A stretch of 64,000 nucleotides of DNA from NCBI GenBank assembly GCA_001899315.1, contig MOYA01000001.1, positions 2,369,882-2,433,881 of the forward strand, given 5' to 3'. Within the stretch, counting starts at the first letter, position 1. Every line of letters starts with the position of its first letter. This document shows, in pieces, positions 36,135 through 44,794 of the stretch. The position numbers were made by a program, and so were the translations under genes. This DNA is from Candidatus Obscuribacter phosphatis. GTDB taxonomy: Bacteria; Cyanobacteriota; Vampirovibrionia; Obscuribacterales; Obscuribacteraceae. Under the pieces are notes generated by a model. That model was not told the DNA's origin. It searched no databases and saw only the letters and a program-made list of their open reading frames with translations.

Positions 36135-37480
36135 GTTTTGCCAAGCTCTTTAGCAACCCCAAAAATCGCACCCGACTCTGGCTTGTCTATATTTCGCTGC
36201 TCTTTTTCTGGGGAATGCAGGGCTATGCCTATTTAGGCAAGGTCTATGGCAAAGGCGAGATGTTCGCCCAGATTATTGAAGGCAAGCCCTATGTAAGCGA
36301 CTTTATCAATTCTTATGCCGCTGCCCGACTGGCTCAGCAATGCTTGCAAATTAAACTAAGCGGCTCGCCGGAAGCACTGCCCCGCATCTATGATGCTGAA
36401 GTGCAAGCTCGACTGCAGAACCAATTGATTGCGCCGGTAAAACCAGAAAGTCCGTTTTACAATCAATACGCTCCAGTCATGTACCTGCTTTTTCTCCCCC
36501 TTTCTCTATTTTCAATGCCTCATGCCTGGCTTGTCTGGTGCTTCGGCACCGCGCTTGCCATCCTGCTTATCTTGGTCAAAACGGTCCTACCCCACTATCA
36601 AAATCTCAAGACCAAAATCTCAATACCGATTGCCACTTTCGCCTCCTTCCCATATTGGATGAGCTTTAAACTTGGTCAAACCTCGCTTTTTCTTTTGCCC
36701 GACATGCTTTTGTTCTGGCATTGGTTGGCAGGCGGACGCTACTTTATTGCCGGGATAAGCGCCAGTCTGGTTATATTGAAGTTGCAGTATCTGCCAGCCA
36801 TAATGGCTGTCGGACTAGCGCTTGGGCGCCTTAAGTTTCTAGCCGGTTTCAGCAGCGGTGCCATCATTCTTGGCACCGCCTGCACCTTACTTTTAGGCAT
36901 ACAAAATATCCTCGACTTTCCCAGCGCCCTGTTGCAAGGCGAAACCGGACATGCAGTCACCGGGGTCGCCCCTGAGATGATGCAAAATCTGCGCGGTTCA
37001 CTCTTTCTCATCACCGGGCAAGACGGCAAACTAGAACATCAGATCGCCTTTGCCGTCTGGCTGGCAACGGCTATCTTCATCTACTTTATGTTTAAGCGTG
37101 AAAAAACAGCCAGCCCAGAAAAGCGCAATCTACTCTTTGCCTCAAGCCTTTGCCTTATGCTTGTATCGAGCCCGCACTGCCATATGCAAGACTATGTGCT
37201 TTTGGTCTTTGCCCTAGAACTAATTTATCGCACAAGCCAAAACCTAAAGACCGAATCGCTTATACCAAGTTTGGCTCTTGTACTAGCTTTTCCCATCTTG
37301 AGTTGGCCTTTCTTTATGCTCATGATGGTCTTTCATTTTCTCAAGATCCAACCCTTCTTTATTTATGCCTTGCTTACGCTTGGCACTCTCAGAGGGCTTA
37401 TTCAGAATCTTCATCAAAATCTTCATCAAGATCTGAAAAAGATTCCGGTGTCAGATCATCAGCAAGATCTGGATCGGTGA
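36131..37480 (+). CDS. GT87/DUF2029-type membrane glycosyltransferase
   Basis: A 449-residue polytopic membrane protein with about 9-11 hydrophobic segments. An early periplasmic-loop motif, SDFINSYAAARLAQQ, matches the D-F-x-x-x-Y-x-A-A signature of DUF2029/GT87 polyprenyl-phosphate-dependent glycosyltransferases. The likely role is sugar transfer at the outer face of the cytoplasmic membrane; donor and acceptor are unknown. It overlaps the previous gene by four bases. Its last 27 codons overlap the convergent rsgA gene by 83 bp. Confidence 0.78.
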   Translation: MSFAKLFSNPKNRTRLWLVYISLLFFWGMQGYAYLGKVYGKGEMFAQIIEGKPYVSDFINSYAAARLAQQCLQIKLSGSPEALPRIYDAEVQARLQNQLIAPVKPESPFYNQYAPVMYLLFLPLSLFSMPHAWLVWCFGTALAILLILVKTVLPHYQNLKTKISIPIATFASFPYWMSFKLGQTSLFLLPDMLLFWHWLAGGRYFIAGISASLVILKLQYLPAIMAVGLALGRLKFLAGFSSGAIILGTACTLLLGIQNILDFPSALLQGETGHAVTGVAPEMMQNLRGSLFLITGQDGKLEHQIAFAVWLATAIFIYFMFKREKTASPEKRNLLFASSLCLMLVSSPHCHMQDYVLLVFALELIYRTSQNLKTESLIPSLALVLAFPILSWPFFMLMMVFHFLKIQPFFIYALLTLGTLRGLIQNLHQNLHQDLKKIPVSDHQQDLDR

Positions 37481-38498
37481 TAAAGCTCTCTTGTTTCTGC
37501 TTTCGTCTTGATGTCTGTCTGTAGCGTTTATTGAGACGCGGAATACTGACGGCGTTCCCATCACCACCTACAGTCTTGACCGACTTCTCCACTTTTGTTG
37601 ATGATTTGCGAGCCTCCTGCCGAACCAGTTTGCTCTCTTCCACAAGAGTCAGATAACTCTGATAGCGACGCTCATCTATATTTGTAACGGCACAACCTTT
37701 CTCGACTGTATGCAAACAATCTTTGAAATGACAGTTATCTTTCTGTTCAGCAATTTCGGGAAACTGGTCAGCTACATCTTTGGGCTCGGGGTGCAGAAAA
37801 TCATAGAGGTTGAAACCCGGTGTATCAGCCACCCAGGTCTGGTTATTTAGGTTTAGACAATAGAGTTCACTGGCGGTGGTGGTATGTCTTCCCACCCCGA
37901 AATCGTTCTCCATTACACCGGTCTTAAGTTCAAGTTCAGGTGAAAGGTTGTTCAGAATCGTCGACTTTCCCACCCCCGAGGCCCCGGCAAAGACCGAAAT
38001 CTTACCCGACAGCAGATTGCGCAGGTCGTCTATGCCTGCACCGGTGCGGGCCGACACAAATATGACAAAGTATCCAAGAGGTTCATAAATACTTCTTAAA
38101 GCTAGCTGCTCATTTTGGCTGGCTAAATCACTCTTATTGAAGCAAATTACAGGCTTCGAAAACGGCATGGCCAGCTGGAAATGTACTAGATAACGATCGC
38201 ACAAAAGGGGGGAGAAATCGGGCTGCTTGACGGCCTGTACAATAACAACCTGGTCGACGTTGGCCAGCGTGGGTCTTTCGAGTAAGTTCCGACGTGGCAG
38301 CTGGGCGGTGATAACTCCCGTCAAAGCTACCTCATCAACCTCCTCGACTTCCACACGGTCGCCGACGACTATGGACACTCTCTCTTTTTTCAAGCGTCCG
38401 CGCGCCTGACAGAAGAAGATTTTCCCAGTCAGGCAATCAACAAGATTCACCAGATAACCGCCAGCATGGCTTCTTAGCACAACGGCTTGAAAGGTCAT
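37398..38498 (-). CDS. rsgA: Ribosome small-subunit-dependent GTPase A
   Basis: This 366-residue circularly permuted GTPase matures the 30S ribosomal subunit. An OB fold comes first. Motifs then run in permuted order: G4 (CFNKSDL), G5-like VSARTGAG, G1 (VFAGASGVGKSTILNNL) and G3 (VADTPGFNLYDF). A C-terminal Cys/His zinc site (DNCHFKDCLHTVEKGCAV) follows. The protein ends in Lys/Arg-rich and very acidic tails. Start ATG 38498 has GGGAG just upstream; the longer open frame is not conserved-looking. It converges and overlaps with the GT87 gene and is divergent from typA. Confidence 0.92.
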   Translation of the reverse strand: MTFQAVVLRSHAGGYLVNLVDCLTGKIFFCQARGRLKKERVSIVVGDRVEVEEVDEVALTGVITAQLPRRNLLERPTLANVDQVVIVQAVKQPDFSPLLCDRYLVHFQLAMPFSKPVICFNKSDLASQNEQLALRSIYEPLGYFVIFVSARTGAGIDDLRNLLSGKISVFAGASGVGKSTILNNLSPELELKTGVMENDFGVGRHTTTASELYCLNLNNQTWVADTPGFNLYDFLHPEPKDVADQFPEIAEQKDNCHFKDCLHTVEKGCAVTNIDERRYQSYLTLVEESKLVRQEARKSSTKVEKSVKTVGGDGNAVSIPRLNKRYRQTSRRKQKQESFITDPDLADDLTPESFSDLDEDFDEDSE

Positions 38499-38576
38499 AA
38501 AACTCCCGAAAGCGATTAAATAGGCTAGCAATGCCACAAAAACAATCCTAATAGAAACAGGTCTGAAAAACAAACA

Positions 38577-40427
38577 ATGAGCACGGCAATAATGGAACCA
38601 ATGACAGAGCAAGCTAATACAGGCGCCAATGGCAAAGTAAAAGAACTGGAGCATATCCGGAACATCGCCATCATCGCCCACGTTGACCATGGCAAAACCA
38701 CACTGGTAGATGGTTTCTTAAAACAGACCGGCGTTTTCAGAGAAAATCAGGAAGTCGTTGATTGCGTAATGGATTCGAACGACCTCGAAAGAGAGCGTGG
38801 TATCACCATTCTGGCCAAGAATACCGCCGTTAAGTACAAAGACCATCTGGTCAACATTGTTGACACCCCCGGACACGCCGACTTTGGCGGAGAAGTGGAG
38901 CGCATTCTCGGTATGGTGGACGGCGCCCTTTTGGTAGTGGACTGCGGCGAGGGTCCCATGCCCCAGACTCGTTTCGTCTTGCGCAAAGCGCTTGAGCGTG
39001 GGCTGAGACCAATCGTGGTGATCAACAAAATTGACAGACCTAATATAGATCCCCACGTGGCAGTCGACAAAGTATTCGACCTCTTCGTCGAGTTGGGCGC
39101 CAGCCCTGAACAGCTCGACTTTCCCTATCTATTCGCCTCGGGCGTCAAAGGCATCGCCATGCACGAGCCCACCGAAGAGGGCAAAGACCTGCGCCCCTTG
39201 CTTGATCTAATTTTGAGCCATTGCCCAGCCCCGGATGGCAGCACCGAAGTCGCCTGCCAGATGCAGATAAGCATCCTCGATTATTCGGACTATCTAGGTC
39301 GTATCGGCATCGGACGCATACATAACGGCAAACTAAAGGCCGGCGAGCAAGTAAGCTTGATCAAGGAAGACGGCGCCATTGTAAAAGGCAAAATCAGCAA
39401 GCTCTTCACTTTCCATGGTCTCAAAAGAGTGGAAGTGGAAGAAGCTAGAGCCGGAGAAATCGTTGCCATAGCTGGTTTCGCCCAAGCAAACGTTGGTGAC
39501 ACCATCACTAACGGCGAGACACCAGAGGCTCTGCCGCGCATCAAAGTAGACGAGCCAACAATGAAGATGGCTTTTCTTGTGAACGACAGCCCCTTCGCCG
39601 GGCAAGAAGGCAAATTCGTCACATCAAGACAGCTGAGAGCCAGACTCTTCCACGAACTTGAAACCAATGTCAGCCTGCGCGTAAACGAAACCCAAAGCAC
39701 CGACACATTTATTGTAAGCGGTCGTGGCGAACTGCACCTCGGTATCTTGATCGAAACCATGCGCAGAGAAGGCTTCGAATTCCAGGTTTCGAGACCGGAA
39801 GTAATCATGAAAGAAATCGACGGGGTCGAATGCGAACCTTTCGAAAGACTATTCATAGATGTACCCGATGAATATACCGGTTCAGTAATGAACGAGCTTG
39901 GACCGAGAAAAGCCGAACTGCAAAATATGAATGTAGAAGGCAACCAAGCCCTGCTCGAATTCGTTGTACCTACCCGCGGACTAATTGGATTCAGAAGTGA
40001 ATTCCTGAGATTGACCAAAGGCAACGGCGTCATGAACCATGCCTTCATCGAATACAGACCTTTCTGCGGTGATATTGCCCGTCAAAGAAACGGCGCTCTC
40101 ATTGCCTGGGAAGAAGGCGTCGCTACTGCCTATGCCATCCAGGGTGCCGAAGACCGCGGGGTCTTCTTCATCACCCCCGGCGCCAGAGTCTACAGCGGCA
40201 TGATTGTAGGCGAAAACAATCGTCCCCAAGATCTCGATATCAATGTCTGCAAGACCAAGAAACTGACTAATATGCGCAGCGCCTCAGGCGATGTGCTGGT
40301 CACTCTGCAAGCACCAATCGAGATGAATCTAGAAAAATGCTTAGAGTACATTCACGACGATGAGCTCGTGGAGATAACACCGCAGACGGTGCGCATGAGA
40401 AAGCGCATTCTCACCGGCAAGCGCTAA
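38577..40427 (+). CDS. typA: Translational GTPase TypA/BipA
   Basis: A 616-residue EF-G-like GTPase that binds ribosomes and helps 50S assembly and stress adaptation. The G domain has [13 protein letters not shown] (G1), [12 protein letters not shown] (G2), DTPGHADFG (G3) and INKIDRP (G4). The TypA-specific C-terminal half includes [30 protein letters not shown] and [15 protein letters not shown]. The N-terminus carries about 20 extra residues before [11 protein letters not shown] short 78-bp region separates it from divergent rsgA, and a strong terminator follows. Confidence 0.96.
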   Translation: MSTAIMEPMTEQANTGANGKVKELEHIRNIAIIAHVDHGKTTLVDGFLKQTGVFRENQEVVDCVMDSNDLERERGITILAKNTAVKYKDHLVNIVDTPGHADFGGEVERILGMVDGALLVVDCGEGPMPQTRFVLRKALERGLRPIVVINKIDRPNIDPHVAVDKVFDLFVELGASPEQLDFPYLFASGVKGIAMHEPTEEGKDLRPLLDLILSHCPAPDGSTEVACQMQISILDYSDYLGRIGIGRIHNGKLKAGEQVSLIKEDGAIVKGKISKLFTFHGLKRVEVEEARAGEIVAIAGFAQANVGDTITNGETPEALPRIKVDEPTMKMAFLVNDSPFAGQEGKFVTSRQLRARLFHELETNVSLRVNETQSTDTFIVSGRGELHLGILIETMRREGFEFQVSRPEVIMKEIDGVECEPFERLFIDVPDEYTGSVMNELGPRKAELQNMNVEGNQALLEFVVPTRGLIGFRSEFLRLTKGNGVMNHAFIEYRPFCGDIARQRNGALIAWEEGVATAYAIQGAEDRGVFFITPGARVYSGMIVGENNRPQDLDINVCKTKKLTNMRSASGDVLVTLQAPIEMNLEKCLEYIHDDELVEITPQTVRMRKRILTGKR

Positions 40428-40465
40428 GCAAAAGCAGATAACCAAATCTATCTAGATTAGAGAAA

Positions 40466-40500
40466 GAAAGTGGCTGGTCAGACAGCCACTTTCTTTTTTG
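40466..40500 (+). terminator. Rho-independent terminator of typA
   Basis: A perfect 11-bp stem, GAAAGTGGCTG / CAGCCACTTTC, with a six-base loop and then TTTTTT. It starts about 40 bp after the typA stop. Confidence 0.93.
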
Positions 40501-40504
40501 CTCT

Positions 40505-40690
40505 CAGACTGAGTTCTCAGATCAGCCTATCAGATCGAGCTCTCAGACTGAGTTCTCAGGTCAGCCTATCAGATCAAGCTCTCAGACTGAGTTCTCAGAT
40601 CAGCCTATCAGATCAAGTTCTCAGGCTGAGTTCTCAGGTCAGCCTATCAGATCAATTTATCAGATCAATCTATTAGATCGAGCTCTCAAA
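40505..40690. repeat. 39-bp tandem repeat array
   Basis: Three full copies (40505-40543, 40544-40582, 40583-40621), a fourth partial copy and a decayed tail. The unit begins cagactgagttctcag and contains cagcctatcagatc. It lies between the typA terminator and the stop of the convergent secreted gene. No unique spacers separate copies, so it is not a CRISPR. The plus strand is open through it, but it lacks other signs of coding. Confidence 0.88.
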
Positions 40691-40725
40691 ATAGATTCTC
40701 AAAAGTACCATTTAAGGCGAAGCTT

Positions 40726-41364
40726 CTAGAAGGGTGCTCGCACCCGCAGCCCCTGCGCACCACCAGTAGTATCAATCATCACAAAGGGTGCTTTCACCTT
40801 AACGCCGCCCCGAGTATCAACACTAACAAAGGGAGCCTTGACCGTTACGCCATCAAGGACAGAAGCGGCTTGCCCAGGAGCGTTATTCTGACTTTGAGAG
40901 TTTGGATTATTTTGAGAATTTTGAGAGTTCTGAGAATTTTGAGTGTTCTGAGAATTCTGAGTGTTCGAAACAGCTGAAATATTCGCACCCGAAAGCAAAT
41001 CTTGCACTAGACCGAATACTCCACCCATCAATAGGCCCAGCGAAGACGATGCATTAGGAAAACTCGGGGCCTGATTTTGGGTTTGACCGAGGAGCTGATT
41101 TGAGGTCTGCCTTAGGGGCTGACTCGGGGCCTGATTTTGGGATAGATTTTGGGGCTGACTTGTAAGCTGATCTTGGGACTGGCTCGGTAACTGAGTCTGC
41201 TCTGGCAACTTACTCTGAGTCACTGGCGCATTAGCACTTGCTTCTTGAGCACTTGCTTCTGAAGTACTTGCTTCTTGAGCAGTTGCACTTGGGGCAATTT
41301 CAATCAACAAAGAGAAAGCTGCAATACCTAAGCTTAAGGCAGTAAGGACAGTCTTCTTGGTCAT
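40726..41364 (-). CDS. Secreted Gln/Asn/Ser-rich protein with APF repeats
   Basis: A 212-residue protein. The signal peptide ends near PSATAQEA. The next 130 residues are Gln/Ser/Asn-rich, with tandem NSQ units. One hydrophobic Gly/Leu segment (SLGLLMGGVFGLVQDLLSG) may be membrane-active. The C-terminus has three units of the pattern V-K/R-APF (VKAPFVSVDTRGG, VKAPFVMIDTTGG, VRAPF), ending exactly on the motif. The terminal motif could be a recognition or sorting signal, but that is a guess. No family is recognised. Confidence 0.68.
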   Translation of the reverse strand: MTKKTVLTALSLGIAAFSLLIEIAPSATAQEASTSEASAQEASANAPVTQSKLPEQTQLPSQSQDQLTSQPQNLSQNQAPSQPLRQTSNQLLGQTQNQAPSFPNASSSLGLLMGGVFGLVQDLLSGANISAVSNTQNSQNTQNSQNSQNSQNNPNSQSQNNAPGQAASVLDGVTVKAPFVSVDTRGGVKVKAPFVMIDTTGGAQGLRVRAPF

Positions 41365-41424
41365 GGCTCTTGCTTCTTACCTCACTTGGCAAAGACCGAA
41401 CGGTAACTAAGCTACAGAGAAAGA

Positions 41425-41455
41425 CAAAAAAATAGGAAGCAAAGCCTCCTATTTT
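41425..41455 (-). terminator. Terminator after the eleven-repeat secreted protein gene
   Basis: Stem AATAGGAAGC / GCCTCCTATT with one mismatch and a three-base loop, followed on the minus strand by a run of seven to eight T. It may also act weakly on the plus strand. Confidence 0.75.
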
Positions 41456-41504
41456 TCTTTCTATTTTGCTTAACCGGCTGTAAACTTGCCCGAGCTGTCT
41501 AATG

Positions 41505-44360
41505 CTATTGATTTTGCAAATAGCGGGGGGTAAATCCAACCAGCTTGCCAATTTTGTCTAGAGCTTGGGCCATCGAAACCAGCTGCGTATAGCTATAGCC
41601 GCCTGAATTTCTAAAGGAGGCCTTAACCTGAGAAAGGCTGCGCAGCTCTTGCTTCGCTTGCTTAGCTTTCTGCGAGCTCAGCTTACCGGCAGCGATATCT
41701 TGGGCGATGCGGGCTTCCAGGCGCGCCTGGCGAGCATCGATATCAGTCCAGGCAATGGCTCTACCAACGCCGGTCCGATTGTCGATGTCCTTGTTTAGAC
41801 GCTCCAGGTCGCGAACGAGAGACTCGGTCTCGGCAAGGGTCAAGCCGCCGCCAGAAGTAGAGAAGGCGACCTTAGCCTGACTGATACGGTCCAATTCATT
41901 CTTGAGCTGATTGCCGGCACTGGCGTCAACTTTCTGAGCGAGCAGAGCATCAGAAATGCGTTTACTGGTTTCCGAAACTCTGCCGTCAATGCCATTCCAC
42001 TGAGGTGAAGAACCAGCAAGCTTGGTATCGAGACGAGCCGAAACTTTCTCAAGCTCGGTGATTAGAGCTAGAGACTCTGCATAGCTGAGACCGCTGCCTG
42101 AAAATCGATATGTGACCTCATCACGGGCGATGCGATCCAAATCACGTGTGAATTCACGCGACTGTTCACTGGTCATACGCCCCGAGGCAACGGCATCGGC
42201 AAGACGATTATCAATCTCAGACTGACGCGCGTCCACATCCGGCAGAGACGCTACGCTCTCCTTCATGCTGTTCTCAATGCTGGCTGATAGTTTCTCCAAC
42301 TCCAATGCAAGGGCGGCATGCTCTCCGAACGAGAGTCCGCCGATGGAGCGATACTTAGCTTCCAAATCCATCAGACGATAGAATTCGCGCTTGAGACTGT
42401 CGGCATCTTTCGGGGCTAGACGTCCCTGCATAACCCCTTCGGTAATGCGCTGATAAAGCTCTGACTCTCGTTTGGCAAGATCGGGCAAGGCTGTTTCCGA
42501 ATTCTTCATTTGCGACTCAACATCTTTGATCAGCCTATCTAAATCGGCTGCAATGGTGAGAGCTTCGCGAGCATCAAGAGAGGAACCAGAAGTCAAACTA
42601 CTCTGCTCAAAAGCAAGTATCCGATTGTACTCAGTGCGCAGATTCTGTACTTCTTGCGCGGAAAGCTTACCGGTCAACGTGCCATTGGAAATAGTCTGGT
42701 CCGCCTGCTCTTTTCTTGCTTGAATCGATTTGGAAACAAACGGATTATCACGAATTTCCTTCTCCGTGCGGGCGGCGAGTCGCTCTAGATCAAGGGCAAC
42801 GCTGAGCTTCTCCCTATCATCGAGCACTCCGTCAGTGGCTTTAAAGGCAGCTTCGCGAGCGGCGATTCTATCGAGATCTTCCAACAGTGACCTGGTTTCA
42901 TCGGTGGTCAGCTTTCCAGAAGAGGTCCCTTCGGCGATGCGACGACTTATCTCATCTTTGCGTCGAGAGACATCAGGCAGCACCGCTACCTCTCTGTCCT
43001 TGATGAGCTTGAACATCTTACCGTTCAAGCGAGTCAAATCTACAGCCAAGCTAATCGCTTCCTGGCTATCAAGCCCCTGACTGGAAGCGGCATAAGTAGC
43101 CTTGTTTGCAACAATCTTATCGAGATCCGACTTCAGTTCGACTTCATCAACTTCAGAAAGACGCTGACCAACCTTGGCATCAGCAATCCGCCGACGATAA
43201 TCTTCGATACTAGCATCTATACCAACCCAAACCGGCTGCTTAGAATAAACAGCACGGTCAATCTTACCGTTCAATCTCTCGAGATCTATAAGAACGTTTT
43301 GAGCCTGAACAATATTCAGCTGACCACCACCAGTAGTTCTAAAATCGGCAGTCTTTTTGCTAATCGCATCCAGTTCAGACTTATAAACCTGCGCCTCACT
43401 CACCGTCACAAGACCGCTAGAGAGAGCCTGAGCCAAATTTCTATCGACTTCAGCCTGGCGCCTGTCGACATCAGATATGACATTATTCTGCACTTCTTCA
43501 TCATTTAGATGCGAATCAATTTGTCCACTCAACTTCTCAAGATCGAGAGCGAGAGTAAGTTGCTCTTCAGAGGTAAGGGGTCGACCCAACTTCCTCAAAG
43601 ATTCTTCTTTGTCGGCTATGCGCTTAAACTCAGCCTTCAAGTCATTGGCTTCGCGGTCAGTGATTTTGCCCGAAGCGACACCACTTTCGATCCGCTTCGA
43701 AAGTTCTGCTTGTCTGACATCAATTTGGGTGAGACTTACTTGCCTATCATGAACAGTTCTGGTCAGTTTCTGACTCAATCGGTCCAGTTCCAAAACCAAT
43801 CTAATTGAATCAGAAACGCTCAAGTGTCCGGTCTGAGCACTTGAAGCCTGAATACTTTTATTGATTGTATCCAATTCCATTTGAATCTGAGCATACTCTT
43901 GCGCCGTGAGCCTACCATCAGAATAAGCAACAGAAAGTCTCTTCACAATTTCATCACGGCGGGCATAGACATCAACAAAGCCTGTTTGTCTGTCAGACAG
44001 GCTAGCTTCCATCTCTTTGACAAGACGGTCTAGGTCGAATTGCAGGCGCAGACTCTCCCATAGACTGAGAGAACTATCTGAGGCCCTGAATACAGCTTCT
44101 TGGTCGGCGACTCGCGAGAGCGACTGCTTGAAGCTCTGATACTGCGCCTGAGTGAGACGTCCGGCTCCATATGCATCCTCGAGTCTCTTCTCAATGGAAG
44201 CCTGCCTAGCATCAACATCGGAAATCGAAGAAACCGAAGCAAGAATAGTATTGACATCTGCCGCCTGAGCGCCGCCACTGAATCCGATTGCAAACGTAAG
44301 CATAAGTGAAGCTGAAATTGACTGTTTCACTACTGCTCTCGCTCTCAGGTGTCGCTTCAT
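41505..44360 (-). CDS. Secreted protein built of about eleven 82-residue repeats
   Basis: From ATG 44360 (GGAGG five bases upstream) this is a 951-residue protein. The signal peptide ends near FSGGAQAAD. The rest is about eleven head-to-tail units of 80-84 residues. The pattern is D-x-R-x-x-E-x-x-x-R-I, then x-G-K-L-T, then L-x-x-E-L-D-R-I, then a GG-x-L turn and L-x-x-D-L-E-R-L. Each unit looks like three to four amphipathic helices, so a long helical rod or solenoid is likely. Units 2, 5 and 7 are the most divergent. A surface adhesin or periplasmic scaffold is possible; no homologous family is recognised. Confidence 0.83.
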   Translation of the reverse strand: MKRHLRARAVVKQSISASLMLTFAIGFSGGAQAADVNTILASVSSISDVDARQASIEKRLEDAYGAGRLTQAQYQSFKQSLSRVADQEAVFRASDSSLSLWESLRLQFDLDRLVKEMEASLSDRQTGFVDVYARRDEIVKRLSVAYSDGRLTAQEYAQIQMELDTINKSIQASSAQTGHLSVSDSIRLVLELDRLSQKLTRTVHDRQVSLTQIDVRQAELSKRIESGVASGKITDREANDLKAEFKRIADKEESLRKLGRPLTSEEQLTLALDLEKLSGQIDSHLNDEEVQNNVISDVDRRQAEVDRNLAQALSSGLVTVSEAQVYKSELDAISKKTADFRTTGGGQLNIVQAQNVLIDLERLNGKIDRAVYSKQPVWVGIDASIEDYRRRIADAKVGQRLSEVDEVELKSDLDKIVANKATYAASSQGLDSQEAISLAVDLTRLNGKMFKLIKDREVAVLPDVSRRKDEISRRIAEGTSSGKLTTDETRSLLEDLDRIAAREAAFKATDGVLDDREKLSVALDLERLAARTEKEIRDNPFVSKSIQARKEQADQTISNGTLTGKLSAQEVQNLRTEYNRILAFEQSSLTSGSSLDAREALTIAADLDRLIKDVESQMKNSETALPDLAKRESELYQRITEGVMQGRLAPKDADSLKREFYRLMDLEAKYRSIGGLSFGEHAALALELEKLSASIENSMKESVASLPDVDARQSEIDNRLADAVASGRMTSEQSREFTRDLDRIARDEVTYRFSGSGLSYAESLALITELEKVSARLDTKLAGSSPQWNGIDGRVSETSKRISDALLAQKVDASAGNQLKNELDRISQAKVAFSTSGGGLTLAETESLVRDLERLNKDIDNRTGVGRAIAWTDIDARQARLEARIAQDIAAGKLSSQKAKQAKQELRSLSQVKASFRNSGGYSYTQLVSMAQALDKIGKLVGFTPRYLQNQ

Positions 44361-44794
44361 AAAATCCTCCAATGGACCAAACGAATACTGTAGAAAACCG
44401 CAGACCAAAGACGGACAAAGCTGCTTGCAAGCAAAGTTCACCCGACTATACCGAACCGAACCCAGATGTCATTAGACCCAAGTGATTCGAGTGGTATAGA
44501 TGCATATTCTAGAAGGTTTGTTCCAAAAATTGACCGTCCAGCCCTTGCCATTTCTAGCAGAAATAATGCTCGTTTTTTGGCGCGCCTTATTTTGTGCCAC
44601 AGGATGCTGGATGGCAAAGCTGCCAAGTTGAATGATGGGACATTGCAAGTCAGCAGATATAGAAGTTTCAAAGTGAGTCAATCTGACCTTGCTATCGAGT
44701 CCATACCTAAATCCAAAGGCTGAAAAAGGAATTCGCATAAGAGCAGGGTCGAGGCAGAAAAGGTGAAAGAGTTTCCAAGACCCAGAGCAAGAAT
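44361..44794. other. 434-bp intergenic region
   Basis: Lies between the transposase-derived gene and the repeat-rich secreted gene, both on the minus strand. It should contain the promoter of the secreted gene. Apart from GGAGG at its left end I see no clear gene or structured RNA. Confidence 0.45.

Noticed and set aside
39290-40048. 252-codon minus-strand frame inside typA
   Set aside because: Antisense shadow of a highly conserved GTPase gene.
40470-40676. 68-codon frame through the 39-bp repeats
   Set aside because: It starts within the typA terminator and consists only of repeat translation; no ribosome-binding site.
40505-40690. Possible CRISPR array
   Set aside because: The copies are directly adjacent without unique spacers, and no cas genes are present.
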